NCBI RefSeq assembly: GCF_000421765.1
Contig: NZ_ATXQ01000002.1
Location: 372,001 to 436,000, forward strand
Direction: 5' to 3'
From: Denitrificimonas caeni DSM 24390
GTDB taxonomy: Bacteria; Pseudomonadota; Gammaproteobacteria; Pseudomonadales; Pseudomonadaceae
DNA length: 64,000 nucleotides
A program made the translations under genes and the position numbers. Numbering within the stretch: the stretch's first letter is position 1; the number at the start of each line of letters is the position of its first letter. Shown here one piece after another: positions 9,431 through 16,406 of the stretch. Below the pieces are notes generated by a model that was not told the DNA's origin, ran no database searches, and worked only from the letters and a program-made list of their open reading frames with translations.

Positions 9431-9732
9431 GTCCAGCTACTCACCCGTGAGTATGCAACGCACAGGGCAACAAAAGCAGGATAATCCAGCAAAGTTACCG
9501 GCAGAGCCTCTGCATCAATAGCGCGCGCCAGCACATCTTCTTCCAGGGCGTATACCTTGCAGCTGTGATCAATACCTTGCAGTTGCTGAGCAGCCAGACT
9601 ACCCGCGCGCAAAGCCTGTACAGCCTCACCACAGAAAACAATGCCATCACCCGCAGACAAGACGCGCAAGCAACTGCTCAATTGCGTCGTTTGCGTGGGT
9701 GCAGCATTTATAATATGTAAGGTCGTCATCAC
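9427..9732 (-). CDS. tusB: Sulfur relay protein TusB (DsrH family)
   Basis: 101 aa subunit of the TusBCD heterohexamer that passes persulfide sulfur from TusA to TusE. The sequence starts (M)MTTLHIINAAPTQTTQLSSC, a typical divergent DsrH N-terminus. Either GTG 9732 (4-nt overlap with tusC) or ATG 9729 (1-nt overlap) may be the start. Identification rests partly on its position between tusC and tusE. Confidence 0.87.
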   Translation of the reverse strand: MMTTLHIINAAPTQTTQLSSCLRVLSAGDGIVFCGEAVQALRAGSLAAQQLQGIDHSCKVYALEEDVLARAIDAEALPVTLLDYPAFVALCVAYSRVSSWT

Positions 9733-10091
9733 AGTGTCATCACATAATCATGTTGGCGGATCAATTGTTGGATGCGTTGATCATCCACGCGCTCGGCCGT
9801 CAGTGCTAACGGGTTGTCCGCTAAACCTCGCACAGTTAAACAATGCTGCGCGACATAGAGCTGCTCAATGCCAAACATCGGCAGTGCTTGTAAATTGGCC
9901 GACAGGTCTTTTTGCTCAAGTGCTTGCGGCTGTTGTTGATCGAGCAACTGCAACACGCCATCATCCATAAACAAGATACTCAGCGGCAAATCAAAAGCGC
10001 CAGCAGCGAGGGCAATATCCAAGGCTTCTGCTGCACCGATCCCTGCCCAAGGCGCTTGACGACTGATCAATAACACAGACTTAGCCATCAT
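9729..10091 (-). CDS. tusC: Sulfur relay protein TusC (DsrF family)
   Basis: 120 aa, DsrE/DsrF-like fold: N-terminal KSVLLISRQAPWAGIGAAEA followed by AAGAFDLPLSILFMDDGVLQLL, the characteristic family hallmark. TusC forms the TusBCD complex and, as usual, lacks the catalytic cysteine carried by TusD. Overlaps tusD by 4 nt and tusB by 1-4 nt, showing tight coupling. Confidence 0.92.
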   Translation of the reverse strand: MMAKSVLLISRQAPWAGIGAAEALDIALAAGAFDLPLSILFMDDGVLQLLDQQQPQALEQKDLSANLQALPMFGIEQLYVAQHCLTVRGLADNPLALTAERVDDQRIQQLIRQHDYVMTL

Positions 10092-10480
10092 TCGCCTCCA
10101 AAGCTGATACAGCGATCAGCCTGTTGTAAAGCATCGTGCAATTGGCCTAATCCTGATAATTGATAACCATCGGCAAGATTGACCGCTTCGCGCTGATAGC
10201 GTTGTGCTTCGGCCTGATCGAGCACACCACGGCGTAACGCCGCAGCAATACACACCACCGCATCGAGTTTATTTTCCGTAATAAATGCCTGCCACTGCTT
10301 GGCAATATCCTGCTGATCCTGCGCGACCACAAGATTATTCGAGGCAGTTAACACACCGTCTTGATAGAAAAACACCCGCACAATTTCATGCCCTGCTGCC
10401 AACACGGCTTGGGCAAAACGCAGCGCCCGACGCGTCGCAGGTGCGTTACTTGAAGACAATACATTGATTACAAACTTCAT
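10088..10480 (-). CDS. tusD: Sulfurtransferase TusD (DsrE family)
   Basis: 130 aa; the sulfur-accepting subunit of TusBCD. It starts MKFVINVLSSSNAPATRRAL and contains VRVFFYQDGVLTASN, followed by the active-site region DAVVCIAAALRRGVLD, whose cysteine is the persulfide carrier. First gene of tusDCBE, divergent from the zinc receptor gene across about 228 bp. Confidence 0.93.
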   Translation of the reverse strand: MKFVINVLSSSNAPATRRALRFAQAVLAAGHEIVRVFFYQDGVLTASNNLVVAQDQQDIAKQWQAFITENKLDAVVCIAAALRRGVLDQAEAQRYQREAVNLADGYQLSGLGQLHDALQQADRCISFGGE

Positions 10481-10623
10481 AGCTGATCATCGCGCTAAAT
10501 TTTACGAAGTTTAGCAGATTAGCTAAAGCACAGCCCGTTCACAGCACAAGCCAGTTTATTCAAAACGACATAAACGCATTTTTAACGCTATTGATTTATT
10601 CACAACAAAAGCTACTCAAACTC

Positions 10624-10645
10624 AATTGTTATAGTATAACATATT
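10624..10645 (+). promoter_or_regulatory. Zur operator upstream of the znuD-like gene
   Basis: TGTTATAGTATAACA at 10627-10641 is a perfect 7-1-7 palindrome that matches the core of the gammaproteobacterial Zur box (GAAATGTTATANTATAACATTTC). It lies 67 bp before the receptor ATG. Zinc-loaded Zur should repress the receptor here. Confidence 0.85.
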
Positions 10646-10708
10646 AATCGTTACGCAGTTTCTGGCCAGAAACATCCTTTCTCTTATCAAAATCATATAG
10701 GTTTTAAG

Positions 10709-12760
10709 ATGTTGCCCAATAGACACCCTCTTGTGCTTGCTATCAGCCTAGCGGCACTACCTTTAGCTCAATCTCATGCGCAAAATGCCGGCACCGCACA
10801 ACTGCCCACGACTGTTATCAGCGCCAGTGCGCTGGCTCAATCTGCCACGCAAATGGTCAGCGCATCAGAGGTACTCGAAGGCTCGCAACTCTTACTGCAG
10901 CGGCAAGCCACCTTAGGCGATACGGTGAAAAATATTCCTGGGGTGCGTGGCAGCTCATTTGGTGCCGGTGCCAGCCGTCCGGTGATCCGCGGTATGGATG
11001 GCGCACGTGTCAGAGTGCTGTCGGATGGCGTCGGTATGCTGGATGCTTCAACGCTAAGCGCTGATCATGCGGTGACCACCGAGCCACTGCTACTGGAGCG
11101 CATCGAGGTTCTTAAAGGCCCAGCTACCCTGCTGTATGGTGGCGGTGCCATTGGCGGCGTAGTCAATCTGATTGATAAAAAAATCCCCACCCAGCAACCT
11201 GAAAATGGCCATCAAGTTGATCTTGAATGGCAAGGCAACACAGTGGCTAAAGAAAGCACCGCTATCGCTGGTGCAACCTTAGGCTTAGAAGATTTTGCTC
11301 TGCGAGTCGAGGGTTTAAAGCGCGATGCTGATCCTTATCGTCTAGCGGGTCATGAAGATGGCTCTCGCTCGAAAAAACAAACAGGTTCGTACAACGACAC
11401 CAGCACTGGGACTCTAGGTTTGAGCTGGATTGGTGATGAGGGTTATTTAGGCGTGGCCTATACCCGCCAAGCCAATGAATACGGTTTGCTCGCGCACGAA
11501 GAAGGTCATTGCCACACCCACGGGCATGGCGCAACACTGCACTGGCATTGCGGCAGCCACGGCGGTGGACACAACCATGATCATGATCACGGCGCACCTT
11601 ATATTGATATGGTGCAAAAACGCTGGGATGTGCGTGGTGAATATAACAATCCTTTTGCTGGATTTAGCTTGGCTAAACTACGCTTGGCGCACACCGATTA
11701 TCAGCACGAAGAAATTGAAGGTCAGGATGTCGCGACACGCTTTGATAATAAAGCCACTGACGCGCGTTTAGAGTTGACCCATGACCCCCTATTTGGCTGG
11801 CGTGGCACCATCGGCGGACAAAGTACTCGTCGTAATTTTAAAGCGTCAGGTGAAGAAGCCTATGTACCCGCCACTTTAACCAACAATCATGCAGTGTTTG
11901 TTTTAGAGGAATACCAATGGAAGGATTTGCGTTATGAGCTCGGTTTACGTCATGAATGGCAAAACATTGATGTGCGTAAAGGTACAAAACCCAATAGAAA
12001 TCACCATGGCACTTCAGTATCTATAGGTGCAGTGTGGGACTTCGCTGCTGATTACAACCTTGGTGCGTCGTTTTCACGCTCGCAACGCTTACCTGAAGCT
12101 GAGGAGTTATATGCCTTTGGTCCGCACGCAGCGAGTCGCACTATTGAGCAAGGCAATACTCAGCTTGATAAAGAAACATCACACAACATTGAGCTCACTC
12201 TACGCAAACACCAAGGTGCTTTAACCTATAGCCTGAGTCTCTATCAAAACCGGATCAATGATTATATTTACGGCAAAGATACTGGTAAACGCCCTGGAGC
12301 TGATTATCGGGTTATTTCCTACCAGCAGGACAATGCGGTTTTTCGTGGTGTTGAAGGTCAAATGGCTTATCAATTCAGCAATGGTTTTACTAGCACAGTA
12401 TTGGCTGACCATGTGCGCGGAAAGTTACGCGGCAAAGGGGGTGATTTAGCGCGTATCCCTGCGGATAGAGTGGGCTTGCGTTTACAGCATACCTTTACTT
12501 CTGCACTGGATGGTCAGGTTGAATTATGGCGAGTACAACAGCAAAACAATATTGCTGATTACGAAACTAAAACGTCAGGCTATAACATGCTGGGTGCCGC
12601 GCTGAACTATCAAGGACAGCTATCCAGCAGTGATTACACCCTGTATTTGCGTGCAGATAACCTGTTAAACGTTAAGGCGCGCGAGCACTCTTCTTTTATT
12701 AAAGATGATGTGCAACTACCCGGCCGTAATCTGACTGCGGGTGTTAAGTTCAGTTTTTAA
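10709..12760 (+). CDS. znuD: ZnuD-type TonB-dependent zinc receptor with histidine-rich extracellular loop
   Basis: 683-aa outer-membrane TonB-dependent receptor. A signal peptide (ending near QSHAQ) precedes a plug domain with VKNIPGVRGSSFGAGASRPV and the family motif IEVLKGPATLLYGGGAIGGV, then a 22-strand-type beta barrel ending in aromatic-terminated AGVKFSF. Residues about 262-295 form a loop with 12 His and two Cys, consistent with metal capture, as in Neisseria ZnuD. The operator upstream matches Zur, which makes zinc the most likely substrate; haem or other metal complexes are less likely. Nearby genes give no partner ABC importer. Confidence 0.88.
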   Translation: MLPNRHPLVLAISLAALPLAQSHAQNAGTAQLPTTVISASALAQSATQMVSASEVLEGSQLLLQRQATLGDTVKNIPGVRGSSFGAGASRPVIRGMDGARVRVLSDGVGMLDASTLSADHAVTTEPLLLERIEVLKGPATLLYGGGAIGGVVNLIDKKIPTQQPENGHQVDLEWQGNTVAKESTAIAGATLGLEDFALRVEGLKRDADPYRLAGHEDGSRSKKQTGSYNDTSTGTLGLSWIGDEGYLGVAYTRQANEYGLLAHEEGHCHTHGHGATLHWHCGSHGGGHNHDHDHGAPYIDMVQKRWDVRGEYNNPFAGFSLAKLRLAHTDYQHEEIEGQDVATRFDNKATDARLELTHDPLFGWRGTIGGQSTRRNFKASGEEAYVPATLTNNHAVFVLEEYQWKDLRYELGLRHEWQNIDVRKGTKPNRNHHGTSVSIGAVWDFAADYNLGASFSRSQRLPEAEELYAFGPHAASRTIEQGNTQLDKETSHNIELTLRKHQGALTYSLSLYQNRINDYIYGKDTGKRPGADYRVISYQQDNAVFRGVEGQMAYQFSNGFTSTVLADHVRGKLRGKGGDLARIPADRVGLRLQHTFTSALDGQVELWRVQQQNNIADYETKTSGYNMLGAALNYQGQLSSSDYTLYLRADNLLNVKAREHSSFIKDDVQLPGRNLTAGVKFSF

Positions 12761-12780
12761 CAGTACCGTCTAACTTTAAT

Positions 12781-13023
12781 TTTGCGTATGCCGTACTAGA
12801 CAGTCAACATCACTGCTCAATGAGCATCTTGTTAGTATGGCGACAAGCGTAGCCATGGATGGCGTAGCCCCGAATCGAGGCAGGATGCCTCATTGAGGGA
12901 AAAGCGATACTAATAAGGTACGGCATGTGCAAATCGTTCTGTATGTTTTTTAGAAGCATCTGCCTGTGCATGTCGTACTTCGAGGTAGGTGTTTATCCGT
13001 CGATGAACCCATCCAGGGTTCAA
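12781..13023 (+). repeat. Structured repeat, copy 1 (core 12805-12941)
   Basis: The 137-bp core aligns without gaps to 13209-13345; by hand count 118 of 137 bases agree. The copy folds as nested stems: outer 16 bp (12781-12796 with 12918-12933, two G-U pairs), middle 11 bp (12828-12838 with 12907-12917), then hairpin A (GCCA-TGGA-TGGC, 12852-12863) and hairpin B (GAGGCA-GGA-TGCCTC, 12877-12891). Further matching islands follow at 12963-12980 and 13010-13023. Not a protein-coding pattern. The family is unknown to me. Confidence 0.8.
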
Positions 13024-13181
13024 CTCCGGCGCTCGTCATCCTTGACTCGCTCACCACACCCACCCCGAAGCACTCATTGACCATGTGTAGTGCTTGCACT
13101 ATTGCAGCTCTAATCAACTGTGCAGATTTTTACTTGTTGCAGACCAACAGGTCTTAATAAAACTCCATAGAATGATGGCTT

Positions 13182-13438
13182 AAAAGAGTCGCACTAAAGA
13201 CTCGCAAACAACATCACTGATCAATGAGTATCTTGTTAGTGTCGCGATCAGCGGAGTCATGGATGACGTAGCCCAGAATCGGGTCAGGATGACCCGTTGA
13301 GGGAAAAGCGATACTAACAAGGTACGACATGCGCATATCGTTCTGGGTACTTTGCTTGGTTAAAAACATAAATCCTGTGCAAGTCGTGCTTTGGGTTAAG
13401 GCGCTGTCGCTGGCATGGCTAGTTCATACAGGGTTCAA
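13182..13438 (+). repeat. Structured repeat, copy 2 (core 13209-13345)
   Basis: Second copy, about 404 bp downstream of the first. The middle stem is longer here, 14 bp (13232-13245 with 13308-13321). Hairpin A becomes GTCA-TGGA-TGAC (13256-13267) and hairpin B becomes CGGGTCA-GGA-TGACCCG (13280-13296). Loop bases are unchanged while stem bases change in pairs. The outer stem is weaker (13188-13194 with 13322-13328). Downstream islands at 13374-13391 and 13425-13438 match copy 1. Confidence 0.8.
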
Positions 13439-13481
13439 TGCGATGATGGAGCAACACCAATCATTGAGCAATCAAACCACT

Positions 13482-13538
13482 GCGGGCAGGCTGCCCGCGC
13501 TTCTAGAGTATTGCAGGGTTAAGCATGCGCATATCGTT
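13482..13538. repeat. Fragment related to the structured repeat, with GC-rich hairpin
   Basis: CATGCGCATATCGTT at 13524-13538 is identical to 13328-13342 of copy 2, preceded by CAGGGTT, which is also shared. A hairpin GCGGGCA-GGC-TGCCCGC occupies 13482-13498, with the shape of hairpin B but loop GGC. Looks like the decayed end of a third copy. Confidence 0.5.
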
Positions 13539-13632
13539 ATCGATGAACAGGCCAAGCAGTATCCACATCACTAAAGCAGCCAAGCCTGATAGACTGACAA
13601 ACATACTTGTAACCTGTTTATAGGAGTCCACC

Positions 13633-14391
13633 TTGAACGACAGCAGCGTTTTTCCTCAAGCCGAAACCATCGAACAACTGCGTCAGAACCTCGCCACTGT
13701 TCGCGCCCGTATTGATCAAGCCTGCGTACAAGCTGGACGTGACCCACAAGAAGTACGCTTATTGCCCGTTAGCAAGACTCACCCTGCCGACTATTTGCGC
13801 CTAGCCTACGCCGCAGGCTGCCGCATGCTCGGCGAAAACAAAGTGCAAGAAGCCTATCAAAAGTGGCAAGAGCTCGAGGATTTAAAAGACCTAGAGTGGA
13901 GCGTCATCGGCCACCTGCAAACCAATAAGGCCAAATACGTTGCCCGCTTTGCCAACGAATTTCATGCACTGGATAGCCTACGTTTAGCCCAAGCCCTCGA
14001 CCAGCGCTTAATCATTGAAGACCGTTATTTAAATGTGCTGGTACAAATCAATACCTCTGGAGAAGAAAGCAAATACGGCATCGACCCAGAGCAAGCACCA
14101 GAACTGATTACCCAGCTGGGACAGTTTTCCCGCTTACGTGTGCGCGGCTTAATGACCCTCGCAATGAACTCCGAAAACGACCAAGCCGTGCGCGGCTGCT
14201 TCATCCAACTGCGTGAGTTACGCGACAGTTTACAAGCCATCGCACCGCAAGGTATGCAACTCACAGAGTTGTCGATGGGTATGTCTGGCGACTTTGAATT
14301 AGCCATTGCCGAAGGCGCAACCATTGTTCGTATTGGCCAAGCAATCTTCGGTGCGCGAGCGCAACCCGACAGCTACTACTGGCCACAATAA
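13633..14391 (+). CDS. YggS-family pyridoxal 5'-phosphate homeostasis protein
   Basis: 252 aa, PLP-binding protein of the alanine-racemase-like TIM-barrel family (YggS/PLPBP/ProSC) that buffers free PLP. The PLP lysine lies in LLPVSKTHP, and RMLGENKVQEAYQKW, EWSVIGHLQTNKAKY and the C-terminal phosphate-binding LSMGMSGDFELAIAEGAT are present. TTG 13633 is the start, with TAGGAG 6 nt upstream. The GENKVQEA variant and the lack of a pilT neighbour differ from the usual pseudomonad copy, so this may be a second or divergent yggS. Confidence 0.88.
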   Translation: MNDSSVFPQAETIEQLRQNLATVRARIDQACVQAGRDPQEVRLLPVSKTHPADYLRLAYAAGCRMLGENKVQEAYQKWQELEDLKDLEWSVIGHLQTNKAKYVARFANEFHALDSLRLAQALDQRLIIEDRYLNVLVQINTSGEESKYGIDPEQAPELITQLGQFSRLRVRGLMTLAMNSENDQAVRGCFIQLRELRDSLQAIAPQGMQLTELSMGMSGDFELAIAEGATIVRIGQAIFGARAQPDSYYWPQ

Positions 14392-14410
14392 CAACGACAG
14401 CTAGACACCC

Positions 14411-14450
14411 TCGTCGCTCAGTGCTGCACACCAGCCACACTGAGCGACGA
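14411..14450. terminator. Terminator between yggS and the MFS gene
   Basis: TCGTCGCTCAGTG (14411-14423) pairs exactly with CACTGAGCGACGA (14438-14450), followed by CGTTTTAGTTTTT on the plus strand. Convergent genes flank it. Confidence 0.85.
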
Positions 14451-14454
14451 CGTT

Positions 14455-15666
14455 TTAGTTTTTCACACTAACGCGTGCACGCTGATCCGCTAGCCGCGAG
14501 ATCCACCAAGCGACGATAATAATCGGCGGTAACGACGCGATATTGAGCCAAGCCCAACCCAATTTATCGACACCGACACCCGCTAACAAACTGCCAAGCG
14601 CAGCCGCAGTAAACACCATAAACTCATTAATGCCCTGCACCTTGCCTTGCTCAGCCGGCTCATAGGTAAAGGTCAGCAAATGCGTGGCGCCAATAAAAGT
14701 AAAATTCCAACCGATACCAAGCAGAATCAAACCAATAAAATAATGCCAATAGCTATTACCCAGCACATTGACCAGCACACACAGCGCCAACACTGCACAA
14801 CCCCAAAGAATGACACGACGCGAACTGTAACGACGAATCAAACGGCCGGTAAAAAATGACGGCACATACATTCCCAACACATGCCATTGAATCACCCAAG
14901 CAATATTACTAAAGGGAAAATCATCATGCTGCATCGCGATCGGCGTAGCAGTCATTAATAGCACCATCACCGCATAACCAATAGCCCCAGAAGCCATTGC
15001 TGCCACCAATAGCGGCTGCTTAAACAACTCAGCATAACTGCGAGCCACCTGCTGACTGGTTGTTTTCAACGGTGCAGCTAAAGGCAAGCTACTGATCAGT
15101 AACAAAGCCAACACATAGATCACAAACAAACCGTAAAACGCACCAACAAACGCATTACCGTCATACCATTGGCGCGACCAAATCGCTAAATTCGGGCCTA
15201 AAATAGCGGCTAAAACACCGCCTGCCATAACCATACTGATTGCTCGCGGCCTTTGCTCAACCGAACAGACATCAAGCGCAGCAAAACGGTATTGCTGGCC
15301 GGTGCCAATTGCCATACCAATCAGAAAAGTACCGCAGGCAAAGTGCATCAAGCTGTTAGCTTCCAAGCCTTGCAAGGCCACCCAAGTACCCACTAAGCCA
15401 ATGCAGTTACCCAGAATAAAGCCAACCTTACGCCCCATCTTGTGCATCAAATGAGCGGCCGGTAGCGTGGCCATAATTAAGCCAAGAAACTGCATCGCGA
15501 CTGGAAAGGTAATTAAAGCAGGATGACTGGCGAGTTGCTTACCAATCAGCGCAGACACCGCCACCAACAAAATATTCCCAGTGGTCAACAATGCTTGCGC
15601 AATCGCCAACCCCCACACGCTAATCGGCACGCTGGCCTCCACTATTGAATTAATATGCCCGCGCAT
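14455..15666 (-). CDS. Major facilitator superfamily transporter
   Basis: 403 aa with about 12 hydrophobic segments in two halves. The inter-helix motif after TM2 reads HLMHKMGRKVGF, matching the MFS DRxGRR-type loop. A second loop, TGRLIRRYSSRRVILWG, occurs in the second half. The conserved GTGQQYRFAALDVC in TM4-5 marks a particular MFS subgroup that I cannot tie to a substrate. It ends within 5 nt of the yggS terminator. Confidence 0.82.
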   Translation of the reverse strand: MRGHINSIVEASVPISVWGLAIAQALLTTGNILLVAVSALIGKQLASHPALITFPVAMQFLGLIMATLPAAHLMHKMGRKVGFILGNCIGLVGTWVALQGLEANSLMHFACGTFLIGMAIGTGQQYRFAALDVCSVEQRPRAISMVMAGGVLAAILGPNLAIWSRQWYDGNAFVGAFYGLFVIYVLALLLISSLPLAAPLKTTSQQVARSYAELFKQPLLVAAMASGAIGYAVMVLLMTATPIAMQHDDFPFSNIAWVIQWHVLGMYVPSFFTGRLIRRYSSRRVILWGCAVLALCVLVNVLGNSYWHYFIGLILLGIGWNFTFIGATHLLTFTYEPAEQGKVQGINEFMVFTAAALGSLLAGVGVDKLGWAWLNIASLPPIIIVAWWISRLADQRARVSVKN

Positions 15667-15698
15667 ATTATATGAAAAGACGAATCTGTGCTGAGCAC

Positions 15699-16406
15699 TC
15701 AGGTAAACGCGGTTGTTTTAATCCGTGCGGCAACTTGCTCGGCCCACAAACGATAGGCCTGCCCGCTTGGGTGAAAACCATCAGCAGCGAGCATTTGCGG
15801 ATCAACGCCAAGCTCGATCGGCATAAAATAGAGCCCATCAGCACACTCGGCCAATTGCGCAGTCAGACGGTTTAAACGCTGGGCACGACGTCCCAAATAA
15901 CCATTTAAGGGTGCAGGCAAGGCAGTAAAGTACTGCATCGGTGGAATGGCCGATATAAAAATATGCTGTACATGAAAGTCTCTGCGCAAGCGCTCTTGCA
16001 ATTGTTTTAGCTGCGCCAACCATTGCTGATCTTTAGTGCCAGCCGTCACATCATTAACGCCAATGGATAACACCACACAGTCGTAAGGCTGCACGGTTAA
16101 ATCATCCAACTTACTGAGCAATTGCTGACATTTTAAGCCACTTTCAGCAAGCAGCTGCCACTCGACTTGATGTTCGCTACTGAGTTGCGCCGCAAGCTGG
16201 CCAGCCAGAGCATCTTCTTGACGGCTAACACCCACCCCAGCGGCCGCTGAGTCGCCCAGCAGCAACACTCGCAACGGCAAACCCTGTCCTAAACTGCCCG
16301 TGCGTGCGCCAGCCGCCTCCGGCAAACGTAAGGTACGCTGGCGAACCTTGCGACCTTGCCATAATAAAATCGGCGCTAAAGCAATGAGCTGTAAGCTATC
16401 CAGCAT
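15699..16406 (-). CDS. SGNH/GDSL-family hydrolase
   Basis: 235 aa esterase-like protein. Block I is LLGDSAAAGVGVS (nucleophile Ser), block III contains SIGVNDVTAGT, and block V is DGFHPSGQAYRLWAEQ with the catalytic Asp and His. An N-terminal hydrophobic stretch may be a membrane anchor. Its start shares one base with the tgpA stop, so it is co-translated with tgpA. The substrate is unknown; an envelope ester is a reasonable guess from context. Confidence 0.85.
   Translation of the reverse strand: MLDSLQLIALAPILLWQGRKVRQRTLRLPEAAGARTGSLGQGLPLRVLLLGDSAAAGVGVSRQEDALAGQLAAQLSSEHQVEWQLLAESGLKCQQLLSKLDDLTVQPYDCVVLSIGVNDVTAGTKDQQWLAQLKQLQERLRRDFHVQHIFISAIPPMQYFTALPAPLNGYLGRRAQRLNRLTAQLAECADGLYFMPIELGVDPQMLAADGFHPSGQAYRLWAEQVAARIKTTAFT

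Larger units (their letters stand above)
12761..13632. other. Long gene-free stretch holding a duplicated structured repeat
   Basis: 872 bp between the zinc receptor and yggS. No open frame here looks like a protein: short frames at 12966-13157 and 13329-13574 simply run through repeat DNA and lack homologous reading between the two copies. The content is two copies of a 137-bp core with extended flanks, a third fragment, and several hairpins, listed separately. Confidence 0.8.

Noticed and set aside
10627-10641. Fur box reading of the palindrome before the zinc receptor
   Set aside because: TGTTATA-N-TATAACA fits the Zur core, not the GATAAT repeats of Fur.
12817-12829. Third inner hairpin TGCTC-AAT-GAGCA in repeat copy 1
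   Set aside because: In copy 2 the matching bases (TGATC/GAGTA) do not keep pairing, so it is not a conserved part of the structure.
12966-13157. Open frame of 63 codons in the repeat region
   Set aside because: Runs across repeat copy 1 and its spacer, no RBS, and the matching part of copy 2 is not open in the corresponding frame.
12805-13345. Insertion sequence or transposon remnant
   Set aside because: No transposase frame and no flanking target duplications visible; the internal symmetry is RNA-like. A non-autonomous mobile element cannot be fully excluded without a genome search.
12781-13540. CRISPR array
   Set aside because: Only two long imperfect copies with unequal flanks, far longer than CRISPR repeats, and no cas genes.
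13329-13574. Open frame of 81 codons starting inside repeat copy 2
   Set aside because: No RBS, no recognisable protein pattern, and the conserved DNA is better explained by RNA stems.
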